A DNA stretch of 27,500 nucleotides. Origin: Chromera velia (Eukaryota > Sar > Chromeraceae). Below the pieces are notes generated by a model, which was not told the origin of the DNA, did not search any database, and saw only the letters and a program-made list of their open reading frames with translations. This document shows positions 13,881-19,622 of this stretch, in pieces; the stretch's first letter is position 1; the number at the start of each line of letters is the position of its first letter. The stretch lies in the NCBI GenBank assembly GCA_018398765.1, contig JAHBMJ010001299.1:5001-32500 (forward strand). The letters run 5' to 3'. The position numbers and the translations under genes are program-made.

Positions 13881-14739
13881 TTCTTCCTTCCTCCCTCCCT
13901 CCCTCCCTCCCTCCTTTCTTTCTTTCTTTCTTTCTTTCTTCCTTCCTTCCTTTCTTTCTTTCTCTCTTTCTTTCTCTCTTTTCTTTCTTTCTTTCTCTCT
14001 TTTTTTCTTTCTTTCTTTCTTTCTTTCTTTCTTTGTCCCTCCTTCCTGCCTTGCCATTGTCGGTCCTTGGCGTTCGCCACGGCACAAACGCACGCACACA
14101 AACAGACAAAGAGCAAGGGAGAAAGAGAGAGCAGGGCGAGAAAAGAAGACAAAGGAACAGAAAGCAAAAAGAAGGAACGATTACACTGTCTGTCCGTCTG
14201 TCGGTTTTGTCTGTTGTGTACGTGAGAAGAAGACTAAAGCGAAACAGGACGCAACGCACAGTCAGTTTGTATGTATGCCTGCTCTCAGATGTCTGTGATA
14301 CTAGGAATGCGTCTCCGTGGGTCCCTTTGGTGATGACTCAGACCTGCAATTGGAAAGAAACGCAGTGCAGTTTTCTGCCCGGTTGGTTCCTTTGCCTCTT
14401 TGCGCCTTTCTCTTTTGTGTCTCTGCAGCGTCCCCCATCCCCCCTTCCGCAGTTGCTGATCCTTCGTCTGCCTCTCTGGCTCCTCCCGCCTCCGCGAGGC
14501 AGCAGTCTCAGCAGCAGCGGGACAGACAGCTGCTGGCACAACGGGCGTCCTTATTCGGGCCCGGAGGCGCCTCCAGGGGCCCGCAGATTAACGCTGTGTG
14601 CACATCCCTGGGGAGACTCTCAAGCGGGGCGAGTGGCAGGCGCCCCCCCGCGCACGTCGACGGAGCAAGCAACTATGCCGAGAAGCTCATGAGCCTGCTG
14701 GCAGACGGGGGTGCTCGTCCGGGGGGTGTGGGGATCTGA
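59..14739 (+). CDS. NUP155: NUP155/Nup170-family nucleoporin, about 25 exons, 5' end outside the window
   Basis: This gene encodes a scaffold nucleoporin of the inner ring of the nuclear pore complex (NUP155 in animals, Nup157/Nup170 in yeast), which links NUP93/NUP205-type scaffolds, NUP35/53 and the pore membrane. The family call rests on similarity, recalled from memory, that runs in the same order as human NUP155: ILCGTVVVPRPGVF, DDGHAFLRARG, DLYEFEYR and YILTSDSNS in the propeller; RNFVSLDEDGVDIL and EPIWDVPLL at its end; then solenoid segments LREILTLSDPLELLKPL, MPTLEQICIDAQLW, LLSWILNEVDEKA, LTIDKRRLGLFLDYL and WAWAVGAWRRLVDVSDMEAF. Intron phases agree at nearly every junction, which supports one gene. 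About 2,100 residues are visible against about 1,390 in human; the excess is low-complexity insertion. The stop is TGA at 14737-14739. The first 100 or so residues must lie left of the window. Unresolved: 59-165, 2838-3609, 3663-4067 and 11680-11802. Confidence 0.8.
825..873 (+). CDS. NUP155: NUP155 exon, propeller entry
   Basis: This 49-base exon follows CTCTCTGCAG and ends at the strong donor GTGAGC. It reads NYRMPEAAPITMKTEA and aligns with the WNYEDGGDLAYFDG stretch just before the first conserved propeller strand in human NUP155. It ends in phase 0, matching the next exon. Confidence 0.7.
1214..1293. repeat. (GT)n(TA)n(GT)n microsatellite at an acceptor
   Basis: A run of GT, then about 30 bases of mostly TA, then GT again, ending in the GTGCAG acceptor of the exon at 1297. 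Confidence 0.95.
1297..1399 (+). CDS. NUP155: NUP155 exon, first propeller strands
   Basis: The exon starts right after a (GT)n(TA)n(GT)n tract ending GTGCAG and stops at donor GTTGGC. It reads NILCGTVVVPRPGVFASDV then HFLLVAVTERAIEIRG. This closely matches human ETILAVGLVKPKAGIF...HLLVLATPVDIVILG and is one of the clearest anchors for the family call. Confidence 0.85.
1750..2283 (+). CDS. NUP155: NUP155 exon with Gly/Pro-rich FG-containing insertion
   Basis: The acceptor is CTTGCAG and the likely donor GTCAGT (2284). The exon begins GLTLAPAVSESGL, matching the family's LGLSY strand. It then carries about 140 residues rich in Gly, Pro, Arg and Thr, with FG dipeptides in PFGYP, AFGQG and LFGAP. 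It returns to the fold with VVGNDDGHAFLRARG, matching ITSTDNGRIFLAGK. Phases on both sides fit. Confidence 0.8.
2313..2339. repeat. (CTTC)n microsatellite
   Basis: A perfect run of CTTC in an intron, about 30 bases after the donor at 2284. Confidence 0.9.
2807..2849 (+). CDS. NUP155: NUP155 short exon (LYE motif); 3' limit uncertain
   Basis: After AAGCAG the frame reads DPDLYEFEYR, matching DGCLYEVAYQ of human NUP155, in phase with the exon before. Three donors are possible: GTCGCC (after 2837), GTCAGT (after 2849, best consensus) and GTCTCT (after 2853). Only the last is in phase with the exon at 3610. A further small exon near 3272-3309 may therefore lie between. Confidence 0.65.
2855..2891. 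repeat. (TC)n microsatellite
   Basis: A perfect TC run immediately downstream of the candidate donors at 2838-2854. Its first units form one of those candidates. Confidence 0.9.
3610..3662 (+). CDS. NUP155: NUP155 short exon (GW motif)
   Basis: Following GACTGCAG, the frame reads EGGWGEVEGRLLLNRSS and ends at donor GTCAGG. It aligns with EAGWFSQRCRKINHSKSS of the family. The upstream phase is unresolved; downstream it leaves two bases. Support is the motif plus flanking splice sites only. Confidence 0.55.
3826..3937 (+). CDS. NUP155: NUP155 candidate exon (LPEGFLQ)
   Basis: An acceptor TGTGCAG is in phase with the exon ending 3662. The frame includes KIRIRLLPEGFLQSTEIAL, which can be laid on the family's LSFLVPSLLQFTF. 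Donors GTAGCG (3933) and GTGAGA (3938) both give a phase that does not fit the exon at 4068, so a micro-exon is missing or this exon is wrong. Confidence 0.35.
4068..4517 (+). CDS. NUP155: NUP155 exon, propeller strands with Ser-rich loop
   Basis: The acceptor is CTTGTCAG and the donor GTTTGT. It starts CYPSEYILTSDSNSCLRLWK, matching RNILYTRSEKGVIQVYDL of human NUP155. A Ser/Ala run (SSSSASSSSSS) follows, then a segment ending ASISQHVGVLKSLTYADLTR. The last two bases combine with the next exon in phase. Confidence 0.8.
4792..5255 (+). CDS. NUP155: NUP155 exon, propeller blade with Gly-rich loops
   Basis: The acceptor CATGCATGCAG is a double TGCATGC word and the donor is GTAGGT. The segments KMLECLPSLDGELHACIVTD and ERVFLILS match the LLAVTHAGVRLYFS strand. 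CCGNGVFLLGAEERG matches ALYSKGILLMAASENED. The sense strand is unusually G-rich, encoding the Gly-rich loops. Confidence 0.8.
5514..5578. repeat. (TC)n(TG)n(TCTGTG)n microsatellite at an acceptor
   Basis: TC units pass into TG units and then TCTGTG units. They end in the TGCAG acceptor of the exon at 5582 and form its whole polypyrimidine tract. Confidence 0.95.
5582..5749 (+). CDS. NUP155: NUP155 exon, propeller
   Basis: The exon begins directly after a (TC)n(TG)n tract ending TGCAG. The phase selects the frame ELLEMSGTLGEGQRRVLALG...FHKPPSDPQGAVPGFFFAF, and a donor GTCGGT closes it with one base left. A longer overlapping frame here is excluded by phase on both sides. Confidence 0.75.
5941..6157 (+). 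CDS. NUP155: NUP155 exon, end of propeller
   Basis: The acceptor is CTTTCAG and the donor GTAGGC. The exon reads MTALWGCYRNFVSLDEDGVD then ILSLSAGFLE, matching [38 protein letters not shown] matches DQACATCLILACSTA. Phases fit on both sides. Confidence 0.82.
6426..6809 (+). CDS. NUP155: NUP155 exon, propeller-solenoid junction
   Basis: The acceptor GCGCATGCATGCAG again carries TGCATGC, and the donor is GTTGGT at the start of a (GGTT)n run. RGVHIAVAIVLEPIWDVPLL matches [20 protein letters not shown]. After a Gly run, LLDRTLGVLASILDVFVPQA matches [20 protein letters not shown]. Confidence 0.85.
7235..7343 (+). CDS. NUP155: NUP155 exon, solenoid start
   Basis: The acceptor CATGTGCAG and donor GTGCGT enclose a frame starting FLKPKICVAAEQRAVEC. 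It completes the split Arg codon and ends in phase 0. It sits where human NUP155 has the QKISLQAIQQLVRK linker, and sequence similarity is weak. A long (CA)n tract follows the donor. Confidence 0.7.
7357..7478. repeat. (CA)n microsatellite, about 120 bp
   Basis: A long CA run with a few G or T changes begins about a dozen bases after the donor at 7344. It is purine-containing on the sense strand, unlike most tracts in this gene. Confidence 0.95.
7606..7712 (+). CDS. NUP155: NUP155 exon, solenoid helices
   Basis: After TGCATGTGCAG the exon reads VFVSRWILRESVRLQDAVLL then VDRVLQALCLLRAIAR. It corresponds to SYQALALWKLLCEHQ of the family. The donor is GTTGGG, and the two left-over bases match the next exon. 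Confidence 0.78.
8023..9040 (+). CDS. NUP155: NUP155 longest exon, alpha-solenoid
   Basis: The acceptor is CCTTTCAG and the donor GTGGGT. LREILTLSDPLELLKPLTAS and LAAECPLLLADLDDPVLDSL line up with [20 protein letters not shown] and [20 protein letters not shown] of human NUP155, the best solenoid anchor. The exon ends VLEEIALKSNKLKE, matching LSNVCAQYRQVRFYEG. A middle segment (about residues 120-300) has no recognisable counterpart. Confidence 0.88.
9308..9713 (+). CDS. NUP155: NUP155 exon, solenoid
   Basis: The acceptor is GATGCAG and the donor GTCAGA. It continues the helix as AIVILYVHACVLSTRPAEEY. It then has RVDALRKLVVKIEELE, matching the ITDTLQELV helix, and MPTLEQICIDAQLWNRRVAV, matching [20 protein letters not shown]. 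Phase 0 in, phase 1 out. Confidence 0.85.
10095..10273 (+). CDS. NUP155: NUP155 exon, solenoid
   Basis: The acceptor is CCTGCAG and the donor GTCTGT. It reads DLAAAQSELHRLEEILRIDY then EAKHVGLWGFCLLSWILNEV. This matches [20 protein letters not shown] and YMDLLWRYYEKN. The exon ends in phase 0 and joins directly to the exon at 10596. Confidence 0.85.
10596..10844 (+). CDS. NUP155: NUP155 exon, solenoid with Ser/Ala/Gly insertion
   Basis: The acceptor is GCTCGCAG and the donor GTCAGT. GRTLEEMLTIDKRRLGLFLD followed by YLTRIFF matches [20 protein letters not shown]. A Ser/Ala/Gly-rich stretch of about 50 residues follows, ending GNLFPFFFP in phase 0. Confidence 0.8.
11222..11258 (+). CDS. NUP155: NUP155 candidate small exon
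   Basis: An acceptor TCTCGGCAG gives a phase-0 frame GIRGGITVFEKL plus one base, with donor GTGTCA. The phase is exactly what is needed between the exons at 10844 and 11540. It would supply the ELEEKMEVARI helix region. The donor lacks G at +5, so support is mainly phase. Confidence 0.4.
11540..11684 (+). CDS. NUP155: NUP155 exon, solenoid; 3' limit uncertain
   Basis: The acceptor is CCCTGCAG. The frame reads EEGKLRQTSALS... and then AVNGSFLCRFCNFFADYSLV, with FADYSL corresponding to EFADPFKL of human NUP155. The best-looking donor GTATGT (11681) gives the wrong phase for the next exon; GTGGGG (11685) gives the right one. Confidence 0.65.
11802..11848 (+). CDS. NUP155: NUP155 short exon, solenoid
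   Basis: The acceptor is GCCTGCAG and the donor GTGAGC. In the frame that leaves one base for the next exon it reads KKKSFWHRTFRIQII, matching AECKLAIIHC of the family. The phase at its 5' side depends on the uncertain donor of the previous exon. Confidence 0.6.
11939..11974. repeat. (TG)n microsatellite at an acceptor
   Basis: Alternating TGCG and TG units lead straight into the GTGCAG acceptor of the exon at 11978. Confidence 0.92.
11978..12948 (+). CDS. NUP155: NUP155 exon, C-terminal solenoid with polyalanine tract and gap
   Basis: The exon starts directly after a (TG)n tract ending TGCAG and ends at donor GTCAGA. It reads PEELPTCIDIFFRQLSVCLA, then a Pro/Ala-rich stretch interrupted by 70 N. 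After a Ser/Pro/Ala stretch the fold resumes with SDALHFLIVALEMVNYIYQN, matching [37 protein letters not shown] then SLSEWAWAVGAWRRLVDVSD match FPLDFIVQFLEQQV and [20 protein letters not shown]. The tail is Gln-rich. Confidence 0.85.
12191..12260. other. Assembly gap of 70 N inside a polyalanine-coding tract
   Basis: The sequence is undetermined here. Both flanks are GCN-rich and read polyalanine in the same frame across a gap of exactly the stated length, so the gap probably covers a trinucleotide repeat. The true length is unknown. Confidence 0.95.
13228..13287 (+). CDS. NUP155: NUP155 short exon, C-terminal helix
   Basis: Acceptor CTCTGCAG and donor GTCTGC bracket exactly 20 codons, AHLVPELSDLVDHLDRVIVE, phase 0 on both sides. 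It sits where human NUP155 has the LLDCIHVLLIRYVENP helices. Confidence 0.75.
13551..13603. repeat. (TC)n(TG)n microsatellite
   Basis: A TC run followed by a TG run in the intron between the exons at 13228 and 13712. Unlike similar tracts it lies about 100 bases from the acceptor. Confidence 0.93.
13712..13799 (+). CDS. NUP155: NUP155 short exon, C-terminal helix
   Basis: The acceptor is GAGATGCAG and the donor GTCAGC. It reads WCLELLEKNRSERDRELSAA then ARNSPSPGF with one base left, fitting phase 0 before and phase 1 after. The (TTTC)n intron tract starts about 15 bases downstream. Confidence 0.72.
13811..14035. repeat. (TTTC)n-dominated polypyrimidine tract, about 220 bp
   Basis: Runs of TTTC with blocks of TTCC, CCCT and TCTC make an almost pure pyrimidine strand in the intron after the exon ending 13799. 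The long Lys/Glu/Arg-only and Ser/Phe/Leu-only reading frames across it are translations of the repeat. Confidence 0.95.
14429..14739 (+). CDS. NUP155: NUP155 terminal exon
   Basis: After CTCTGCAG the frame starts SPIPPSAVADPSSASLAPP and includes a Gln-rich run (RQQSQQQRDRQLL). It ends NYAEKLMSLLADGGARPGGV and GI before TGA. The tail is low-complexity except for the last helix and has no clear counterpart in human NUP155; it belongs here by phase and by the absence of another start. Confidence 0.72.
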
Positions 14740-15237
14740 GAATCTGTCTGATAAGGGGAGAGGGAGGACAGGAGAGAAAAGAAAAGGAGAAAGAAATCTT
14801 GGGCCGCAAGAAGCTCTCTCTCTTGAAACGGACTTCATTGAGAAGATGTTCCACTGAGTTCGAGTTTGAACGGAGCAGACCTGTGTGCGGGCGTGGGACT
14901 TTGGGACTTTATTCATCGTAAATTGGTGGTAGGAAATTCCACAGGTCGATCAGAGCAAAAAAAAAGTAATGTTGACAGGAAAGTCACACTTCTCTTCATC
15001 GCAACGGATCAGTCTGACACTTGTTCACGGGGTGTGGGGCGGGCCGGGGTGGGCAGACTTTCTCTGTGCCAAGTTGAGCTTCATCTTGAGAGAGGTCGTC
15101 AATTTGAGACTGCGGCCGGGTCACTCGGGTTTGTCAGAAATCAAATTCAATCAATCGCATTCAATATTGATATCGAGCTTAGTGCTAGGCTTATTAAAAT
15201 TCAAACGAATTCGTTCGAATTCAGAGATGTGGTTTTC

Positions 15238-15238
<1 letters not shown>
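14740..15238. other. 3' flank of NUP155, no gene seen
   Basis: This should hold the 3' UTR. I see purine-rich sequence just after the stop, no clear polyadenylation signal and no convincing coding frame. From about 15140 it turns AT-rich with AATTCGTTCGAATTC-type palindromic words. Confidence 0.6.
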
Positions 15239-15273
<35 letters not shown>

Positions 15274-15334
15274 TAGATAGATAGATAGATAGATATATAA
15301 ATAGATAGATAAATAGATACATAGATAGATAGAT
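15239..15334. repeat. (TA)n followed by (TAGA)n
   Basis: About 30 bases of TA pass into TAGA units with a few changes. Confidence 0.95.
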
Positions 15335-15485
15335 GCGAGGGGGTTCAACGCCAGAGGTGAAAGTCTTAGTTTCTAAATATTTTTAAACATAACGCTAGAG
15401 ACGAACTAATATGTATCTAAAAATAGCTTTCGAATGAACGTTAAAAATAGCTTGAGAATCATTTACATATATATACTGTCACTAG

Positions 15486-15512
15486 TATATATATATATAT
15501 ATATATATATAT
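15486..15512. repeat. (TA)n tract, left side of a 270-bp block
   Basis: A perfect TA run. With the tract at 15784 it brackets a block of higher GC content. Confidence 0.93.
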
Positions 15513-15783
15513 CAAATAGTGCCGTCGGGCGTCCTGCTCTTGTGGGGGAGAAGACCGGTGGGGGTCCGTTGTGTGCTATATGCAGGTTTTGTCTTTTCCG
15601 AGGACTGGGGCACCTCCGTCTAGCGTGTGTGCTTAAAACTAAAGCGAAGGGGCCACCTAGTCTTGCAAGCCTTCAAATGCCCTATAGAACCTAGGTTGCA
15701 TAATGAATTTCTGTATAACATGCCGGGTTGGCCAGAGCCTAAGATGTGGCTTACCAGCTTTAACCTAACTCATTCATTTATTC

Positions 15784-15811
<28 letters not shown>
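15784..15811. repeat. (TA)n tract, right side of a 270-bp block
   Basis: A perfect TA run closing the block that starts at 15513. Confidence 0.93.
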
Positions 15812-15814
<3 letters not shown>

Positions 15815-17359
15815 AAGTAGTTTTTTATACTTCAAAGTTTATAATCAGTAGTAATCACATATAATCACACCTTAAGATATCAAAACCCTTTAATAGCTAG
15901 CTTTAAAACTTGAACTACCATCAGCACCAACTGTCCATATATATGTAGGAATCATAATACAATTAAGATTAGCATTAGTTCTAATTAATATTCTCTTGCC
16001 ATAGATCGACTCAGCTTTGCATCGACTCCCGTTGATCCCTGAGGAGACGGCCTGAGAGCAACTAGAAGAGACAGTTTGCCTCCTTGCTCATGGAACAACC
16101 AGTTTAGCTTGACAATTGGTATTCGTGGTTCGATGGGGAAGCAAGTCTCACTTCAGAGAATCTATACACGATGCCGTTCTGAAACCTTTTGGCCAGAAGG
16201 AAGAGAGCGCTTGCATTTGAGGAGGAAGATAGAGAAAGATGGAGAAGGAGACGGGAAGCAGTTTTTGGTAGTTCCACAAACCTGCCCGGGGAACAGACGC
16301 CGGCTCTTAAGGGTTCCTCACCGACCTGCAGTTGGACAGTACAAACAGTTGGCGCGCATGCATGCTAAGTATGAAACACTGGCAACGGAGTCGGACAGAT
16401 GAGGTTTTTTGCCTTTTTGGGAAGTGGTTCGCGGAATGGGGACAAAGCCAAGTCAGGCTATCGTTTTTGCCCGTCTCTTCAGCCGTCTCCATCATTCTAC
16501 TACCATCTGTCTCAAAACAGGCAGGCTAGAAGGAGTTTTGGGGCAAGATATGAAGATGAAAGGGCGCAAGCTAACCTAACCTATCAGAATAAAGGTTTTC
16601 TAGCTCTTTTTTCTTCTGATTGAGCTAGATTTCGGCAGAAAGAGGACAAGGCCACGCGTTCTGTATGAGGATATTAGACTACTCTGCCTTGCTATAGGAA
16701 TTCAGTGAATGGCCGTTATGAGAAAGCCGTTCTTACCTATGTTATCAAAAAAATCTTCCTTCATAGGAGAGGACTGCCCTAGCAGTGTGTCCAGCTGCAT
16801 ATCGAACTAGCCAAACGTTAGACGCTCATAATGCGGCTCATTTATGGGCCGATAGCGATGGTAAATGATGAATGTTCTGAGTTTCCTGCTAGGTTTCCTG
16901 ACGGTACCCGACGGTTCACTACCGCAATGTAAAGGGTTTTAAACTAAATTTTTAAAAGAGCAACAGATTCACATAGATATTCAGAGAGAAAACTTAGGCT
17001 GAACTTGTTATTGCACTCTGTCAAAAAACTAGTCAAAAAAAAACTATCAGACTTGAAAATATGGTCTAAAAGCTATAGTCTAAAAGGTGTACACAAGAAT
17101 GAATTTGAACAAAGAGAAAAACAGAAACAGGCGCAGCAAGAGTATTAAAAACCCAGAGGTAATGAAAAGAAAGCGGAAGGAAAGATGAAGGAAGGAAGAA
17201 AAGAAAGAAAGAAAGAAAGGTTTTTTTTAAAAAGGAAGAAATGCAAATAAAGAAGTACATCTGCCCGTACTAAAGAAGTTAGGAGTCACACACACAAAAA
17301 AACTGGCAAATGATTGAGAAGAAGTTTTGACAGACTTTGAGCCCGACCAAGCGAACAAA
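15812..17359. other. Convergent intergenic region, weak ORFs only
   Basis: This AT-rich spacer lies between NUP155 (plus) and the phosphoesterase gene (minus). A plus-strand frame at 16076-16402 (about 108 codons, containing GKQVSLQRIYTRCRSETFW) and an overlapping frame at 16399-16623 have mixed composition and could be decayed coding sequence, but I recognise no family. 17165-17220 is a GGAA/GAAA purine tract. Confidence 0.5.
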
Positions 17360-18404
17360 TCACCACTGGAGGGGGCACACCCCGACCACTCTGTACGGCA
17401 TTCCTCGACCAGAGGACTTCAGAATGGCCACACAGGAGAATTCCAAAGCTACTTCTTCTTCTGCCTCCTTCTCTTTCACTTCATTTTTCTTTTGATCAGC
17501 CCCTGCTTCTCCCCGCTCCCCAGCACTTTCTTTATTCCCCTTCCCCCACCTCCTCCCACGGGCAACGTTCCACTCGGTACCTGTTTCCTCAACTTCAGCA
17601 GCGGCAGGAGACGACTTCTTGCCAGACTCCCGACTGCCTCCCTCCACCGATCTCTCTCCTTCAGCTGGAGTGCTCTCAGCGCCCCCCTTCTCCCCTTTGG
17701 GAACTCCGGTCACCTCCCTGCTGACCCAGCTCTCAGCTGCATCCGGACCTTGACCGAGGGTCAGGTGAGCAGCGAATGGCTTCGGTTGCTTCTTTTTCTC
17801 CCTCTCCGTTTCCTTTCTTGCACCCTCTATCTCAACTCCAACTCCAGGAGAGGACGGGGTGGCTGTTGACTCAGAAGAGGAAGAAGAACTGGAAGAGGAA
17901 CAGGACGGAGCAGAGGGAGGAGTCCGATCCGTGAACTTCTCCAAGGCCTCGGAGAGATTCGACTGCATAGCGTAAAGCCACCGTGCAGAGGCGGTGCATG
18001 GAGAGCCACCCGCTCCTCCTGTGTGCGCATCCAATTCGCCCTCTGCTGTTGGATGTTCTCCTCCTGTCTTCTTCCCCTTCTTCCCTTTCCCCGTCGGGGG
18101 CTTCTTGACTGCGAGGTGCACGTTCGCTTTCGGCCCCTTCCCGAACCACCCAAGAGAGGCGTTGAGAACAAGGGGGGGGGGGCGACCCAAAGTCGCGTCC
18201 CCTTCAGGAGCTCTGCCATAAGAAGACGAGGAGGAAGGGGAGGGGAAAGGTCCAGCAGCAATGCAGGCCTGCCTGACGAGCCAGAGGATGGCCCGCAGGC
18301 CCTCTTGCTCTTTCTTCTCGTCACCGTCGACAGAGGGGAGAGGGGCTGGCCAGATCAGGTTGATGTGGGGAGGCCATCTGCCGTACGCCTTGTCGTGCTT
18401 AGAC
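17360..18404 (-). CDS. 2H phosphoesterase gene, exon 2
   Basis: The acceptor on the minus strand is TTGCACGCAG. The exon completes the split Arg codon and reads SKHDKAYGRWPPHINLIWP straight away, which fixes both phase and start. It holds both catalytic motifs and ends with TGA at 17362-17360 after VVGVCPLQW. Confidence 0.82.
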
Positions 18405-18827
18405 CTGCGTGCAACACGATGTGAAAGCCACACTTGATACACATGTCTAAACAGTCACAGAGTGTGTTTGCTTTGATGGAACACACACACACAAACACAC
18501 GCGCGCGCGCGCGCGCGCCACATACACGTACATAAATATGTGTTTCAAGCACAGATGTGCATAAGCAAAATAGCAGAAGGCTCACCTGACGGCATCCACA
18601 CACTTCCACTGCTGAGGGTCCAGCAGGAGACAGATCGCACAGGCAGGGGAGGTCTCTCCCAACATAGGAGGGGATGGACCGGACAGGAGCACCGATGGGT
18701 CGAGTACTCCCCCAGCAGTGGCAGCCTCCTCTTCCCTCTTCCCGACATCGGGGCGCTTTTGTGAAAGAAGAAAGGCAGCTGCTGAAGGCTCCCCAGTCTC
18801 TGTAAGGCCGAACGTCGTGTAGCTCAT
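17360..18827 (-). CDS. 2H (LigT-like) phosphoesterase domain protein, two exons
   Basis: 2H phosphoesterases use two His-x-Thr/Ser-type motifs to hydrolyse or form 2',5'-type or cyclic phosphodiester bonds in RNA ends and nucleotides; the substrate here cannot be told. The first motif is RWPPHINLIWP, preceded by RSKHDKAYG, and the second is AAHLTLGQ. Other family-like blocks are AICLLLDPQQWKCVDAVR before the first motif, LNASLGWFGKGPKANVHLAV between the motifs, and FSCVAILKSSGRGMPYRVVG near the C-terminus. HxN in place of HxT/S at motif 1 is, as I recall, typical of the eukaryotic subgroup with the HDKAY block. Long Ser-, Lys- and Glu-rich insertions lie between the motifs. About 430 residues if the start is ATG at 18827; the frame is open to an ATG at 19013. 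It converges with NUP155. Confidence 0.82.
18480..18519. repeat. (CA)n(CG)n alternating purine-pyrimidine tract
   Basis: CA units followed by about ten CG units lie inside the intron of the phosphoesterase gene. Such alternating tracts can adopt Z-DNA. Confidence 0.9.
18586..18827 (-). CDS. 2H phosphoesterase gene, exon 1
   Basis: It starts MSYTTFGLTETGEPSAAAFL and ends at donor GTGAGC with two bases of an Arg codon. The stretch AICLLLDPQQWKCVDAVR is the first strand and helix of the 2H fold. An upstream in-frame ATG at 19013 would add about 62 residues rich in Leu, Arg and Ser; I prefer the shorter form because the conserved part starts soon after it. Confidence 0.7.
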
Positions 18828-19440
18828 TGAGGTTCGAAGCGACGTGGAGGGAGACGGCTTGGGACAAGGACAACTGCGAAGACGCCGGAGAAAACCAAGA
18901 GTACCTTTACAAGTGAGGACAAAAGAGACGGAAGCAAAGGCTGCCAATCTGTGCACCCGCATACAGTCACTGCATCTTGATTGCACGCGCAATCTCAGAC
19001 AAGACAAAAACAACAGTTCAGCGTCTCTTCAGTCGGAGTGGCACATGATGAAGGAAGGACACCAACAGACGTTCTGACAAACCTGTTTCGAAAAAGAACT
19101 TTCCAGTGAGTGCAAGTCAGTTTTCTGAAACGTCTTGATAAGTACAGATGTTCTGCTCGCAACTTCCAGCGACCTTTTCCGTCTACATTTGGCATAGATA
19201 GATCGCTAACTCCAAACCTTCCGATTTGGCCAACTCCGAAATTCGAATTTCTGCGCGGTGCAACATCGGTGCAACACTGCAACTCGCGCGTGCGTCGATT
19301 AATTTGTGCGCGCGCGCGGATATATGCAGCCGCGCGGCCCCGGAAACGGCCCGGGAAGCGTGGCCCGGAAAGCGTAGCTGAGGGGCACTTACAAAGAGTT
19401 GAGGTGGGAGGGCACTATATATCATTTGGTTCTTACTCTC
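18828..19440. other. Upstream region of the phosphoesterase gene
   Basis: This should hold the minus-strand promoter and 5' UTR. No TATA-like or other element stands out. 19285-19375 is rich in CG with GCGCGCGCG runs, and the sequence then changes sharply to AT-rich DNA near 19440. Confidence 0.5.
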
Positions 19441-19622
19441 TAGAGAAACCACTAGAACCTAGGTTCTAGGAACCTAGATAAAAACCTGTAAAAACCATAA
19501 AAACCCCCCCCCGTAAAGCTTTAGAAAGGCTAAAAACCTAATTTAGATAATTAAAATAATCTAAACAAACAAGACAGATGCTTACATATGCCAAAATTGT
19601 ATGACCGTCAAAATCATAAAAC

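Noticed and set aside
13632-14259. Long minus-strand frames made of Lys/Glu/Arg runs
   Set aside because: They are translations of the (TTTC)n tract inside a NUP155 intron.
16076-16623. Possible retroelement protein frames
   Set aside because: No reverse transcriptase, integrase or protease motif is visible; kept only as weak ORFs in the spacer.
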